NCBI GenBank assembly: GCA_951799405.1
Contig: OX637351.1
Span: 4,558,251 to 4,622,250 of the forward strand
DNA from: Agapetus fuscipes
Taxonomy: Eukaryota > Arthropoda > Insecta > Trichoptera > Glossosomatidae
Reading direction: 5' to 3'
Length of the DNA stretch: 64,000 nucleotides
Made by a program: the position numbers and the translations under genes. Shown one piece after another: positions 31,901 through 41,506 of this stretch. Under the pieces are notes generated by a model. The model was not told where the DNA came from. It did not search any database and saw only the letters and a program-made list of their open reading frames with translations. How positions within the stretch are numbered: the first letter of the stretch is position 1; every line of letters starts with the position of its first letter.

Positions 31901-34900
31901 CAGCACGCTGCAGTGCGCCTTCTCCACCACCATGATCTCCCCCACCGTGATGTTCCTCGTGGCCTTGGCAAACCTGCCCTCCGCCTCGTTGGATTCTATG
32001 TCTACTGCCTCTGATGCCGACGTGTATACCTGGGACACAAAATGCACTCCTGTATATAAACCTATTCCATACAGATAGATCAATCAATTATAATGGATTT
32101 TGAACATTAGAAAACTGAGAATTCAAATGACCCGGCCCGGTTAGTTCCAAATCTGTCCGCCAGGTGCTGGTCTCTATATATAATCTATAATCTAACTTGC
32201 AAAGATATATTAACATTTAAAGCTCATATCAAATGCATGCCCACAAACAAACACTAAGTACATAGTTCGCGCTTACAAATGCTGAATGTGTACTTACTTA
32301 CAAATAAATCCAAACCTCAAATGAACATAAACCCTACAACTTTTGCCGACCTTTCCAGACACAGGGGTGACATTGGCAAAGTGAACCATTTTTTACAGTA
32401 TGGGTGGTCGGCCTCATACCAACACCTATAAGTCAAGGAATTCTATACAAAACTGTTTGAATTGAATATTTTTGATATTTCATATTTGAAGGGTGGAAAT
32501 TCAAAAATTTTAAAACACAAGATTTAATAAACTAGAATACAATAAAGCCTGTAATTCTTGCCAACCTTACCAACCAAGACATTGGCAAAGTGAACCATTT
32601 TTTACAGCATGGATGGTTAGCCACATATCAACCTATAACTTCGTAAGGAACTGCAAACCGAAAATATTGAGGATAGCAGTCATTCTTGCGACATACATTT
32701 AAGCATAGGTACCTTGTTATTATTGCCGCTAACTTGAGGCAGAGGCATCTTCTTGGTCTTCAGCTGATTCTTCATCTGTGTGGCAGCATTCAGCGCCTTG
32801 TTCTTGGGGTTCAGCATCTGTTCACTCTTCCCCAGGATCTCTATCATCAGCTGGGCATCCGTCTGCATTTTCTGCCGCCTTTCATTGGGCAGCTTTGCGG
32901 CGTCCAGAGATGAGATGGTTTCCCTGTGTTATGTATACATTATTTATTAAATGACACTGACATCTATCGTAATGAAGAGAAAGATTTTTAATAAAACTGA
33001 ATTTTAGCATGTAGTGTTAACAGTTATTTCTAAAATGTAATTTGTTGTGTATATTCCTTGACTTATAAGTTGGTACGCGGCTGACCACAAGAACCCCCTG
33101 CGAGCTTGGTCGTCGCTGTAGAAAGCACCGATTCTCAAGCAAGACCCATTTACTGTAAGGCTGGATGGACGTTTAGTGACCGGTCTTTGGTAAAGGGATA
33201 TAAATTTTTCACCCTGCGAAGAGCATATTTGAAAATATAATTTTTTTGTGCGCGTTTGAACCCACAACCTTCCATTTACGAGTCAAAAGTGTTAACCACT
33301 AGACTACGAACCAGCTTAATGACATCACATTGTATTTCCCCATATTGAAATGTGCCTAGCCTATTATATCTTACTTGAATGCCATGATGGCATCGTTGTT
33401 CCACTTCAAGGCCAGGTAGCAGCGGGCTCTTCTATCCAGGACCTTGAAGGCCAAATCCCTAGGGTAGCCCAGAGCCAGGCAGAGAGATATGTCATTGAGG
33501 GCCAGCTCATAGAACTTGAGATGGTACAGGGCGGCTGATCTGTTGGCAACGATGATGGCTATCTCATCTTCTGTAATGTAAAAGATAATTTAATCAGAAT
33601 GTTTCAGTTTGACTTCATTTCCTCACTTGCCTCACTTTGGAAAGGAAATATGAATTTTTCAACCCAGTGAAGAGCATACTTGAAAATATAAATGGTATTT
33701 TTTTGTGCTCTGCCGGGATTCAAACCCCACAACCTTCATTTACTAGTCAGAAGTGTTAACCGCTAGACTATGGACCGGTTAAATCAATGGTGTAATCAAA
33801 ATTGTGTAAAATAAATTGCAGTTTAATTAAAAGAGCCCCAGTAAAGTCGTAACAATATCAACGATTAAAAGGCAGTAGGGCATAAGCCATTGGTCAAAAA
33901 TGAGTTATGAATGCTATTCTACTTGAAATTTTCCGCTCTTTCTAATGAGCTAACTGCCATAGCTCTACGATGATTTTTTGTGTTGTTTATGCCCAAGCAA
34001 ACAACTACGTTTTTGAAGTATGGTTTTGGTGTAACCGGCAAGATTTCGGCCTTTTTTGTCCTAAAGAAGCTTGTGACATTGAAAAAATCATAAAACCACA
34101 TTAATAGGAATGCCACCCAGATAGCATTTTAAACTTGTATCTGACTTGCAACAAGTTTGATGTGTCAAAAGTGAAGGCTTGCTGCAAGTTCACCATGGCA
34201 AGTATATACACTTGAGGCAAGTTTTAATCAAACTTTCTAGTTTCCCAGCAACAAGCTTGCAGAAACTTTGTCATAACAAAGTTCCCGTAAGGTTGTCATG
34301 ACAAACTTGCAAAATGTTTGCTTCTGCAAATTATATACATTTTTTGATATTATTATAATATTTAAAAAAAACAAAATTAGAATAAAAAGATGAAATATTT
34401 TTATTTTATTTCATTTACAGTTTGCTTATAGTAGTAACAAAGTTTTATAATAGTCACATCATCATCATCACTGGCACGACCTCCCTCAGCAACCGCTGCC
34501 AGCGCTGTCTATCCAACGTCTTCCTCCTCCAGTCCCACATTCCCAGTGCACGGCTATCCGCCACCACTCCATCCAGCCATCTTGAACGTGGTCTTCTCAC
34601 TGTCCGCCGTCCGATTGTGATGAATATAAATTGGGCTGCTGAACCATATTTTCAATTATTGCGTCATCTACAAATAATTGAAAATATTCCAGTGACGTTA
34701 AAATTTTAATGGATTGTAAAAAACTGGCAGTACACGTTGTGTCGGGGATATCCAAGTCACGGTGTCGCCAGCGTACTTCTGTCCACAACGAATGGGCCTG
34801 ATGTTGTCCATCACCTTCCACCGCATTTGCTTCTTACTCCTGGTCAACATCACTAGGTGCCTGAAAAGAAATAAATAGTTACGTTTATAATATCATCCAC

Positions 34901-37337
34901 AAATAAAATAGAAATTGGAACCATAGAAAACCTATTTTAGAGGACTTCAGTCAATGTCAATGCAGTACAATCTGTGATTAATTATAAAGATACGAGTTTA
35001 AAGGTACCGATTTATAGCTAATTTGTTGAGATATATTTTGAATAAAATGAGGATTTTTTAATAGATAAATAAAAAAATAAAATACTAACGTTTATTTCAA
35101 TGGGCATCCCAATTATCTGGCTCAACTCGTCTGCAGCCATCTCCTGGTCACCGTTTTCGATCCTTGGCTCCCACCAGGTTGTAATTTCGTCATCTTCATC
35201 TTCAAGTTCTACATCTGATGCATTTCCATTCAAACACATATTAATCTCTCGAATAGAGTAAGACATCTGAAAAAATAAAATAGTAAGGCTGTTAAAAATT
35301 ACCTCAAAATCCTGTGTATGTTCAAACCATTGTTATTTTGTATACAAAAAAAAGTACTAAAAAACATAGAACTTGCTACAAATTATATAAGTACTGTTAA
35401 ATAGTTTATGAACTAAGGAACACGCTAAAAATGATTTTTTTCAATTTAATGTATAATTACCTTAAAAATTGACGATTTCGAGGGGAAGAATTGTCAGAGT
35501 TGAAACGCAAGCCGGCTTGACAGTTGACAGACGTTATGGCGGTTAAAATGCACTATGCAGGCAGGAAACATAAAGAAAAAATATAATGCTGTGAGCACAA
35601 CGTTGCAGCAATATTGCAACAAACTTATTTTGTCATATTTGACATGACAATATAAATTTATATACAAATCAAACTTGCAGCAAACTGACCTGCTATCTGG
35701 GCAATAAATGCCTTTATTTTATTTTTATTTTAGAGCTGTTTGGATTTTAACAATATAATAAAAAAGTTGTGCCATCTTTCTGCAATCTCAAACTTTAAAC
35801 TGCTCTCCAATTTAGTTTTTGTGGCTTATGCCCTATTGCCTTTAATAATAATAATAATAAAAAGATAATAATTATTCATAGTGCCGTTTTGTTATAAATC
35901 ACTGCAAGGGCACTGTTAAACTGTAAAATCTCTGAAACAAACAAGTCTTCAATCCCGACTTAAATGCACTTTTAATCTCTACGGCTCTAAGCTCATGGGG
36001 TAGGGTATTCCACAGCACAGGGCCGGCTATGCAAAAGGCACGATCCAAGTATAGATGTAGTAGATCTATTAATTTATTCACAGCAGTAGGTACTAATTCC
36101 AGATCTTATGTAATACCAGCCGTCGTTTGAGCTGTTGATATGGATAAACATCATCAGACGTACTGTTTTCACTGGGCATGTTGAGATAGCTCTTGGTGTA
36201 GAGAGCCAGCGCCTTGTCCCAGTATCCCTTCTGCACGGCCTGGGTGGCGTCTTCCTTAAGGCTCCTGGCTCTGCGGGCATCCTTCTTCCCGGTGCTCGTG
36301 GAAGGACGGTCATCATCTTTCAGCACCTGGAAGTTGGGGAAGAAAGAAATTTAATATAGTAGCAATACTTCATTAGAATAACTTTAATCTATAATCTAAG
36401 TGCAAAGATATATTAGCTCTTTGCATTTGAGACTTTTTTTTGTAAGACCTACCAGTAACTCAAATAGCACTTAGTTGCAAAAAAAAATGTAAATAGGTAT
36501 CATGCAAATTGACAATACAACCAATGGATAGAATAGCAATAGAACATATCCGGACTTTTTATTTTGTAAACAAAACAACAGTGAAAAGTTACTGGAGCTA
36601 CTGGAGAATTTACGGTGTTGACATATTGTCGCCATTTGAGTGTAAAGGGTTAACATTTAAAATTCATATTAAATGCATGCCCACAAACGTGTAGGCTTGT
36701 GCTTACAAATGCTACATGTGAACTTACAGATTAAAATCCAAACCTCAAATGAACATAAACACTGCTACCGACCTTCTCTACAACACATTATATAGAAAAG
36801 TGAACCATTTTTACAGTATAGGTGGTTAGCCTCATCCCAACTGATTTATTTTGGTGAGAGCTGTGCTTTGTGTGAATCGCACTTCAAGAGCGCTCTGCGT
36901 GCTTGGTCGTCGCTATAGAAAGCGCCCATTCTCAAGCAAGACGCTTTTTCTGTGAGATTGGATGGACTTTTGTTGACCGGTCTTTGGTAAAGGGATATGA
37001 ACTTTTCAACCCTGCAAAGAGCAAATTTTAAAATATAAATGGTATACTTTTTGTGCTCCGCCAAGATAAGTACCCACATCCTTCCATTTACGAGCCCGAA
37101 GCCTTACCACTAGACTACGGACTGGTCAAAACCCTGTACCTTGAGTGTATCATTGAATTCCTTTATAAGAGGGATGTGGGCCACAAAATGCACCCTCTTG
37201 TGTTCCTCTTCAAGGTTTGTGAAGTTCTTCAAGGTCACATCATCCACGGAGGCTTTTGTGTTCACATGGTGTTGCCGGAAGAAACCACGAGGAGTTTCAG
37301 AGGCTGAAGATGACCCTGAAGCTAGCTGCTCAATCAT
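25937..37337 (-). CDS. SMYD4: SET and MYND domain-containing protein 4, 8 rebuilt exons, 712 aa
   Basis: Exons: 37337-37140, 36326-36164, 33570-33375, 32923-32713, 32029-31857, 30997-30122, 29677-29548, 26128-25937; phases agree (2139 nt). SMYD4 proteins are TPR-containing SET-domain lysine methyltransferases. The N-terminal TPR-like region (ALALYTKSYLNMPSENKDE, then ANRSAALYHLKFYELALNDI) covers residues 90-190. The split SET domain opens near residue 260 (GRFAKATRNITVGEIMVVE). The MYND zinc finger follows (CQHC, CPNC, CSDKC, HKYEC). The SET core carries NHSCDP near residue 525 and ENYGP, and the post-SET cysteines are in CKCTAC. The last exon (KLGEHFMEKGEYGKALVKFI) is TPR-like. A possible extra 5' exon lies at 41507-41774. 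The last intron contains DYNLT2B on the other strand. Confidence 0.92.
26264..26495. repeat. Foldback element with 60-bp arms
   Basis: The left arm is CGGGGCTATTCTTAGACATT, then GTCGTCGGTTGAGCCCACGC; the right arm is the complement (GCATGGGCTCAACCGACGAC, then CTAGGAATAGCCCCG). The core (GCTGGAAGTTTCATC ... TGTTCACTTGCGGCCATC) recurs at 62929-63094 with different arms. It lies in SMYD4 intron 7, upstream of DYNLT2B. Confidence 0.88.
26551..26645 (-). repeat. Fragment of the 38.6-kb foldback family
   Basis: The sequence GTGATGTCATTATTTTTTGT followed by ctatggtatttgttcagatt matches one arm of the element at 38570-38862. Confidence 0.55.
27046..28678 (+). CDS. DYNLT2B: Dynein light chain Tctex-type 2B (TCTEX1D2), 4 exons, 144 aa
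   Basis: Exons: 27046-27094, 27291-27360, 27434-27583, 28513-28678; phases agree (435 nt). The product is a Tctex-type light chain of cytoplasmic dynein-2, which drives retrograde intraflagellar transport in cilia. The protein starts MSDDQTSREDQHSQIN. After a short variable N-terminus come YEIRPGLNDRFQALAVKEII (human YILRPVFQQRFRPSVVKDCI), REKVNKLDMKRFKFVVQVCL, GEMRGAGIKSGMRCLWDSEC and DSIFCHATVFGIYFY (human DSLFCVVAAFGCFYY). Human DYNLT2B is 142 aa, so the model is full length. The whole gene lies inside the last intron of SMYD4 in antisense. Expected expression is in ciliated cells (sensory neurons, sperm). Confidence 0.95.
27167..27241. repeat. Deleted copy of the GTTAAAAGGCAGTAGGG element
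   Basis: Both termini of the element at 28861-29278 are present (catatcgcccccttaaaag and CCTTTTAACCGTCGATATAT), but the interior is almost wholly lost. It lies in DYNLT2B intron 1. Confidence 0.65.
27863..28107. mobile_element. MITE with GGGGCTGTCCATATATTACG ends
   Basis: The left end GGGGCTGTCCATATATTACG pairs with the right end CGTAATTTATGGACGGCCCC. Similar GGGxCCGTCCATAAATTACGT termini are widespread in arthropod DNA transposons. The copy is about 245 bp and non-coding, in DYNLT2B intron 3; a SINE-D copy abuts its right end. Confidence 0.75.
28108..28370 (+). mobile_element. SINE-D, full copy
   Basis: The head TCGGTGTTATGGCCGAGGGG, a long variable arm and GGTTCGATCCCCGCC look like a class II (Ser/Leu-type) tRNA ancestor. 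The body is palindromic at taattattcattaaaataaa. It ends with a poly-A-like run before 28370. Confidence 0.82.
28861..29278. mobile_element. Non-coding DNA element, ATATCG..GGTTAAAAGGCAG ends
   Basis: The inverted ends are ATATCGTCGGTTAAAAGGCA and TGCCTTTTAACCGTCGATAT, followed inward by GTAGGGCATAAGCGAC. This copy holds the uninterrupted version of the site that is split by another transposon at 34116-35701, so it serves as an empty-site reference. Confidence 0.85.
29722..29953 (+). repeat. Family C copy, 5' truncated
   Basis: It starts at GATGCTGTAGAAAATGGTTC, about 40 bp into the family, and ends in five AGATT-like units. It lies within SMYD4 intron 6, close to exon 7. Confidence 0.88.
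31100..31210 (+). repeat. Repeat end with CTGAAGAC..CGAAAC hairpin
   Basis: CTGAAGACGTTAGC and GTTAACGAAACATCGAG form a hairpin, followed by ATATCCGATAAATAAATTTT. The same tail (atccgatgaataaattttaac) occurs at 58560. Related hairpins are at 44976 and 45064. Confidence 0.6.
31270..31825 (+). mobile_element. CR1/L2-like LINE, RT C-terminal relic
   Basis: After a frameshift near 31490 the frame reads LLTFKALRGSAPGYLMELMS, TVFGDRAFKAAAPMTWNAIP and FKRRLKTHLFAQSY, then a stop and the tail ataaaaggcgctatataaaa typical of these elements. It lies in SMYD4 intron 5, antisense to the gene. Confidence 0.82.
32178..32443 (-). repeat. Family C copy, full length (reverse)
   Basis: It runs from taatctaacttgcaaagat to accaacacctataagtcaag in SMYD4 intron 4. 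Confidence 0.87.
32540..32645 (-). repeat. Family C fragment (reverse)
   Basis: The 5' half of the family only, with CATTGGCAAAGTGAACCATT and atatcaacctataactt. Confidence 0.75.
33085..33322 (-). mobile_element. SINE-A (reverse), tail type 1, inside a family C start
   Basis: It reads CTGCGAGCTTGGTCGTCGCT to TAACCACTAGACTACGAACC. A 5' piece of family C (33056-33086, ccttgacttataagttggta) ends exactly where it begins. Confidence 0.82.
33640..33781 (-). mobile_element. SINE-A head half (reverse)
   Basis: It contains the body start (CAACCCAGTGAAGAGCATAC) and the complete tRNA-like head (TTAACCGCTAGACTATGGAC). The tail is lost. Confidence 0.8.
33856..35846. mobile_element. GTTAAAAGGCAGTAGGG element carrying a nested transposon
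   Basis: The flanking halves (ACGATTAAAAGGCAGTAGGG at 33861 and GGCTTATGCCCTATTGCCTT at 35823) match the element at 28861-29278. A 1586-bp transposon at 34116-35701 splits it at AATGC^CA^ATAAATG. It lies in SMYD4 intron 2. Confidence 0.85.
34116..35701 (-). mobile_element. CCCAGATAGCA transposon, copy 1 (1586 bp)
   Basis: The inverted ends are CCCAGATAGCA and TGCTATCTGGG, followed by subterminal copies of CAACTTGC/GCAAGTTTG. CA flanks both sides (34114-34115 and 35702-35703), and the uninterrupted locus at 29020 confirms a 2-bp target duplication. A minus-strand open stretch at 35266-35091 follows an acceptor (TTTTTTCAG|ATG) and reads MSYSIREINMCLNGNASDVE, then an acidic region to GMPIEIN. 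A GTTAGT donor could join it in frame to 34861 (APSDVDQE and stop). No transposase core is visible. The superfamily is not assigned. Confidence 0.8.
35899..36081 (-). mobile_element. LINE RT C-terminal relic
   Basis: Minus strand: LYLDRAFCIAGPVLWNTLPH followed by ELRAVEIKSAFKSGLKTCLF. This is the FAxAGPxLWNxLPxELR pattern of CR1-type RT ends. It lies just downstream of SMYD4 exon 2. Confidence 0.78.
36383..36841 (-). repeat. Family C copy with an insertion (reverse)
   Basis: The 3' end (taatctataatctaagtgca) at 36383 and the rest (ttaacatttaaaattcatat to cagtataggtggttagcctc) at 36648-36841 are separated by about 230 bp of unrelated AT-rich sequence. Confidence 0.75.
36843..37128 (-). mobile_element. 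SINE-A, full copy (reverse), tail type 1
   Basis: It reads ttttggtgagagctgtgctt to CTAGACTACGGACTGGTC. The head end lies about 10 bp from the SMYD4 exon 1 donor (37139/37140), on the intron side. Confidence 0.87.
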
Positions 37338-37444
37338 TCTGCAAGATCAAGGTCAAAGGATTTACTTCGGTGGAAAGAAAAAGGATATACTTCGGTGGAA
37401 AAACCACCTACCCCATACTGCTCTATCACTATCATACATAGCTT

Positions 37445-37712
37445 TTTTTTTTTTTTTAAATAGATTTGTGAAGAGGAATGCATTTCACCAAACTTTTCTG
37501 CCTGGCCAGAAACAGGTATTAATATCATCAATTAATAATTCATTATTGTTTATTTTAATGAATTATTAATTAATAATTACCCAATAACATCTGTTGAACC
37601 AGGGTCAAAGTTATGGTCAAATGACCCAAGCGGGAATCGAACCAACCATATTCTATTCTAAATACGCTAGAATGATCAGCCCACTTGGCCCTCTCGGCCA
37701 TAACACCGACAA
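37445..37712 (-). mobile_element. SINE-D copy (reverse)
   Basis: It begins with a T-run (A-tail in reverse), then TAGATTTGTGAAGAGGAATG, and ends GGCCATAACACCGACAA. It lies just 5' of SMYD4 exon 1. Confidence 0.82.
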
Positions 37713-37818
37713 AGTTCAAAGCTCTAAAATGTAATGGCGTAATGTTTTGTAAATTAGACCTTGACAGCTGTTTAACTCTCTTCAAATTGCTTGATTGAGG
37801 AATGAGAAATACTTTCTC

Positions 37819-38151
37819 TTACATTTCATCATTCAGGGGAGAATTGAGAAAAGATGAGCTCCAGGTCAAAGGAGAACATCTTAACGCAACTAAGCTACAC
37901 ATATAGTGTAACTTCTTGCGCCGCAGGCCCCTTTTATACGCCCCTTTATATGAAATCTCGCCAAGGGTGCTAAGGTGCGTAGAGCTAAAAACGTTACTGA
38001 CAGCAACTGCAAATGCACGCTCACCGAACATTGTGGTAACTCTTCTTATCGGTTCTTCAATTTTTAATTTGGCTCCATTGTCAGCCGAGCGCATTGTTAG
38101 GCTTTTTTTGCCGAGGCAATGAATTTTGGGTGGGAGAAATATACGACTCAT
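37819..38151 (-). mobile_element. LINE RT C-terminal relic with repeat F tail
   Basis: Minus strand: RRVTTMFGERAFAVAVSNVF followed by LGEISYKGAYKRGLRRKKLH. The DNA coding KKLHYMC is the recurrent phrase gcaagaagttacactatatg, which links repeat F fragments elsewhere to this LINE. Confidence 0.68.
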
Positions 38152-38386
38152 TTGTATGGTTCAGTTTAAGGTTCGCTCATTCACAATACATTTCTATACT
38201 TTTTACAACTGCAGTTAATGGTTTTTTATCTGGCTTTGATATATTTTTTATTTATCAACAAATGATATAGGTAAGACTGATAACCACAATTTGCTAATAC
38301 TTAGGTACTTATCTTTCCGTTTGAACAATAAATGGAGGTATAGACTCTGCCATCTGTGAAAGGTTATTAGGGAAAAGGCTAGATCC

Positions 38387-38565
38387 CCGCTTGGGTCATT
38401 TGACCATAACTTTGGTCCTGGTTCAACAGATGTCATTGGGTAATTATTAATTAATAATTCATTAAAATAAACAATAATGAATAATTAATTGAAGATGTTA
38501 ATACCTGTTTCTGGCCAGGCAAAATAGGTTTGTGAATTGCATTCCTCTTCACAAATCTATAACAT
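38387..38565 (+). mobile_element. SINE-D, 5' truncated
   Basis: It starts within the B-box region (GATCCCCGCTTGGGTC) and ends with attgcattcctcttcacaaa. Confidence 0.8.
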
Positions 38566-38569
38566 TTTT

Positions 38570-38862
38570 AATGGACTCAACAAATACCATAGACAACAAA
38601 TTTGTGACATCACATGCCCGGGTTGCAAGGGAAAAGGTTAACAAATACTTACTTGGTTATTGGTTGCTAAGGACTATAGTTAAGTATATTGAAGTATGAC
38701 GTTTGCCCATTTGATTTTTTTCTCAACGGGCAAATGTCACAGGTCTCTGTGAGTGTAGTCCTTAAAAACCAAGATCAAAGAATTAGACGGCCTTTCAACT
38801 AGCAACCAAGTCACATAACGTCACATTTTTTTGTCTTTAGAATTTGTGTCGAGCCCATTAAT
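38570..38862. repeat. Foldback element with long imperfect arms
   Basis: The left arm TTAATGGACTCAACAAATAC, then AACAAATTTGTGACATCACA, pairs imperfectly with the right arm (gtcacattttttttgtct-like, then TTTGTGTCGAGCCCATTAA). The centre is near ACGTTTGCCCATTTGATTT. Decayed relatives are at 26551, 53085 and 53800-54030. Confidence 0.7.
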
Positions 38863-40270
38863 CACAAGAAATTAGATTCCTTACTGGCAAATATAATACA
38901 GATGAACTATGATAATATAAAAATAACCATGATACTCAGCTAGAGGAATAGATTCCTATATCCTAATAATAATAATAATAATAAATTGTTACAAATGGTC
39001 ATGCCATACGAGAAATTCTATATTGTCTTCAATTTCACCGGTCTTTCAAATAGTTACCTACAATCTGCCTAACTCTATCAATACTGAAATGGACGTTTCT
39101 ACATAGAAATAATATTATATTCAATGTCAGCTTACCTGAAGGATTTTACTGTTTTATCGAACTATTTAGTGAAAGTGTTTTAACGAATTTAATTGTGAAT
39201 TCGATACGAGAGCATGCGGCAGAGTTAATTTTAAACTTTCAAACAAAACTGTGTCTATTTCGAGATTACCTACATTGTATTTTATTTTTGTACAATAATA
39301 TTATTGGGCAGCATTATCTCGGACACGAACCTCATTACAAAATTGAATGGTAAGTCATACAACTTTACTGTTTTTTTCATAGATGTCACTACACAATTAT
39401 ATATTTTTAAGAAAAATGGTTGAGCTCTTTACCAATTAGCCATCAGTTTATCGATTATTTTTTTATTTAATGAATTTTGGTTTGTGTTTTTGATTTACAT
39501 CTACATTGACCATGAAAAAGGCGATTTGTAATTCTATCTCATACATCAACCCATCGTTGTTTTTCAAATGATCCGCAATATTTTTTTAATTTATTTCATA
39601 GATGTCAGTGCAAAGTTTGTGTAAAACTTTATTATCGACACTGTTCCTAAGAAAATTCAGTCAAGCGCCATTTTTAAATTTAAGTTTTTTATTTTCAATT
39701 TTTTTTAAATAACAGTTTTAAGATACATTAAGCCGAGTTGAAAATGATTAAAAATATACGCAAGCAAAGTTAAAAATTAGGAAAAGGAAAAAAATATGTC
39801 ACTTTCTTACGTAGGTATATTATAAATTCAAAAAAGTTGATTGAGTGGAAAGTACAAAATGTAACAAAACGTGGAAAAAAACAATAAAGTAAATTGTGTA
39901 AAAACCTAGGCCTATTGGATTTGCAGCCTTTCACTAAAACAGCGTTGACATCTGAAGTATTGAACCATTTTTTTAAGTGGGTTTACATTTAGGTATAATT
40001 TATATGTGGGTATCAAATATTTTCAACCACGTGTCTTATAAGTAAGTTTTCCGTTTTCATTCAGTCATAAAATTGTTATTTAATCCAAGCCCACAGGAAA
40101 ACACATGTAATTTCACAATAACATAAGCTGCATGTTTACCTACTTACAGAATTAAATTCAAACCTGAAAAGTAAAAATCTAGCCTGCAATCATTGCCATT
40201 TTTCCTATTGTTACTAGGTACCTATAGCCTATACCTTCTTTCATCTTACATCATTGTTTTTTTATCTTGT
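38863..40270. other. AT-rich DNA, nothing recognised
   Basis: There is no open frame with coding character, no SINE or LINE match and no inverted repeat of note. If SMYD4 has its 5' exon at 41.5 kb, this would be intron. Confidence 0.5.
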
Positions 40271-40276
40271 AAATTT

Positions 40277-40640
40277 CTTATAATTGGTTGGTTTTGAGGC
40301 TCACCACGCATGCTGTAAAAGTTGGTTCACTTTGCCCTAATAAATAATCGCTGCCTTAGTTCTTGTTTATCGTATACGCCATTGAGAAAATTTTACATGA
40401 GCAATGCTTGCATGTGTACTAGACCAATGTGTCTTATGAAAACAAGAAATGCATTTAAAAATATTAAAAAAAAACTCTCACATTATCGAGTTTTACGGTT
40501 TTTCTTAGCTCAGATTGTGTAGTATTTGATTCATAAGGCAACTGCATGACAAAGTCATATTTGACAAGATTGGCGTATACGATATACAAGAACTGGGGGA
40601 GCGCTATGTCACCCCTTGTTCAAGGAAAGGTGACAAATGT
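40277..40640 (+). repeat. Family C copy split by MITE H
   Basis: The family C 5' part (ggttttgaggctcaccacgc to GTTGGTTCACTTTGCC) stops at about 40335. The next family C block (TGTCACCCCTTGTTCAAGG) resumes at about 40607. The MITE lies between. Confidence 0.75.
40350..40597. mobile_element. MITE H, copy 1
   Basis: The ends are CTTAGTTCTTGTTTATCGTA and GCGTATACGATATACAAGAA, inverted relative to each other. It is non-coding. Confidence 0.82.
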
Positions 40641-41128
40641 ATCTGGGCTGATTTGACATTTTTATATTTTTATTTTGTAGGTAGGCACTTTACCCACCTC
40701 CACCCACCAAGTTCATACAACTCATGCGGAGTCGCTTCACTTGGTGATACTTCCCTTGCAATGTTTTTTTGGCGGCGGAAGGCCTTCCCGTTGAAGTTAA
40801 TCAGCTAAAGTTACTCTACTCAAGAAAGGAAAAAGAGAATCCTCAAATCAGGGGCTAACGCATGACTCTAAGAAGTCCCACCCTCCCCAGAACGTCGAGG
40901 TTACTGAAGCTAATGTGCCTGACGGGAGCCCTTCATCGACGTGTATCGAACGAGTTGCCATCCGCGCTGGTATGCATGCAACGAGTGTAAACGCGAACTT
41001 ACACGTGTCTGCTTGTGGCTCTTAAATGTTTTGAAATCTTTGTAAATTATAGCCGCCAAGGTTTCACAAATGCATTAAATATAAACAAAGTTGCAAAAAT
41101 GTATTCACTATAGGTGATGTATTCTGTG

Positions 41129-41490
41129 ACTTATAGGTTGGTATGCGGCTGACCACCCATGCTGTAGAAAATGGTTCACATTGCCAATGTCACCCCTGTT
41201 TCAGGGAAGGTGGGCAAGAGTTGCAGGGTATCTGACCATTTGAGACTTGGTTTCTATATTGTATAGGTTCACATGCGGTTTCATTTTGCCAATGTCACCC
41301 CTGTTTCAGGGAAGGACGGCAAGAGTTGCAGCTGTTGCAGGGTGTATGTCCATTTGAGATTTGGTTTCTATATTGTAGGTTCACATACGGCATGCGCAAA
41401 CGCGAACTTGTATCTACGTGTCTGCTTGTGAGAATGCATGTAATGTGAATCTCCAATGTTACATATCTTTGCAACTTAGATTAGATTAGA
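41129..41490 (+). repeat. Family C copy with internal duplication
   Basis: The block from TTGCCAATGTCACCCCTGTT to the 'ttcacatgcgg' segment occurs twice (41175 and 41285), adding about 110 bp. It ends in three AGATT units immediately next to a splice-donor-like GTAAGT (minus) at 41506. Confidence 0.87.
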
Positions 41491-41506
41491 TTATAGAGGT
41501 ACTTAC

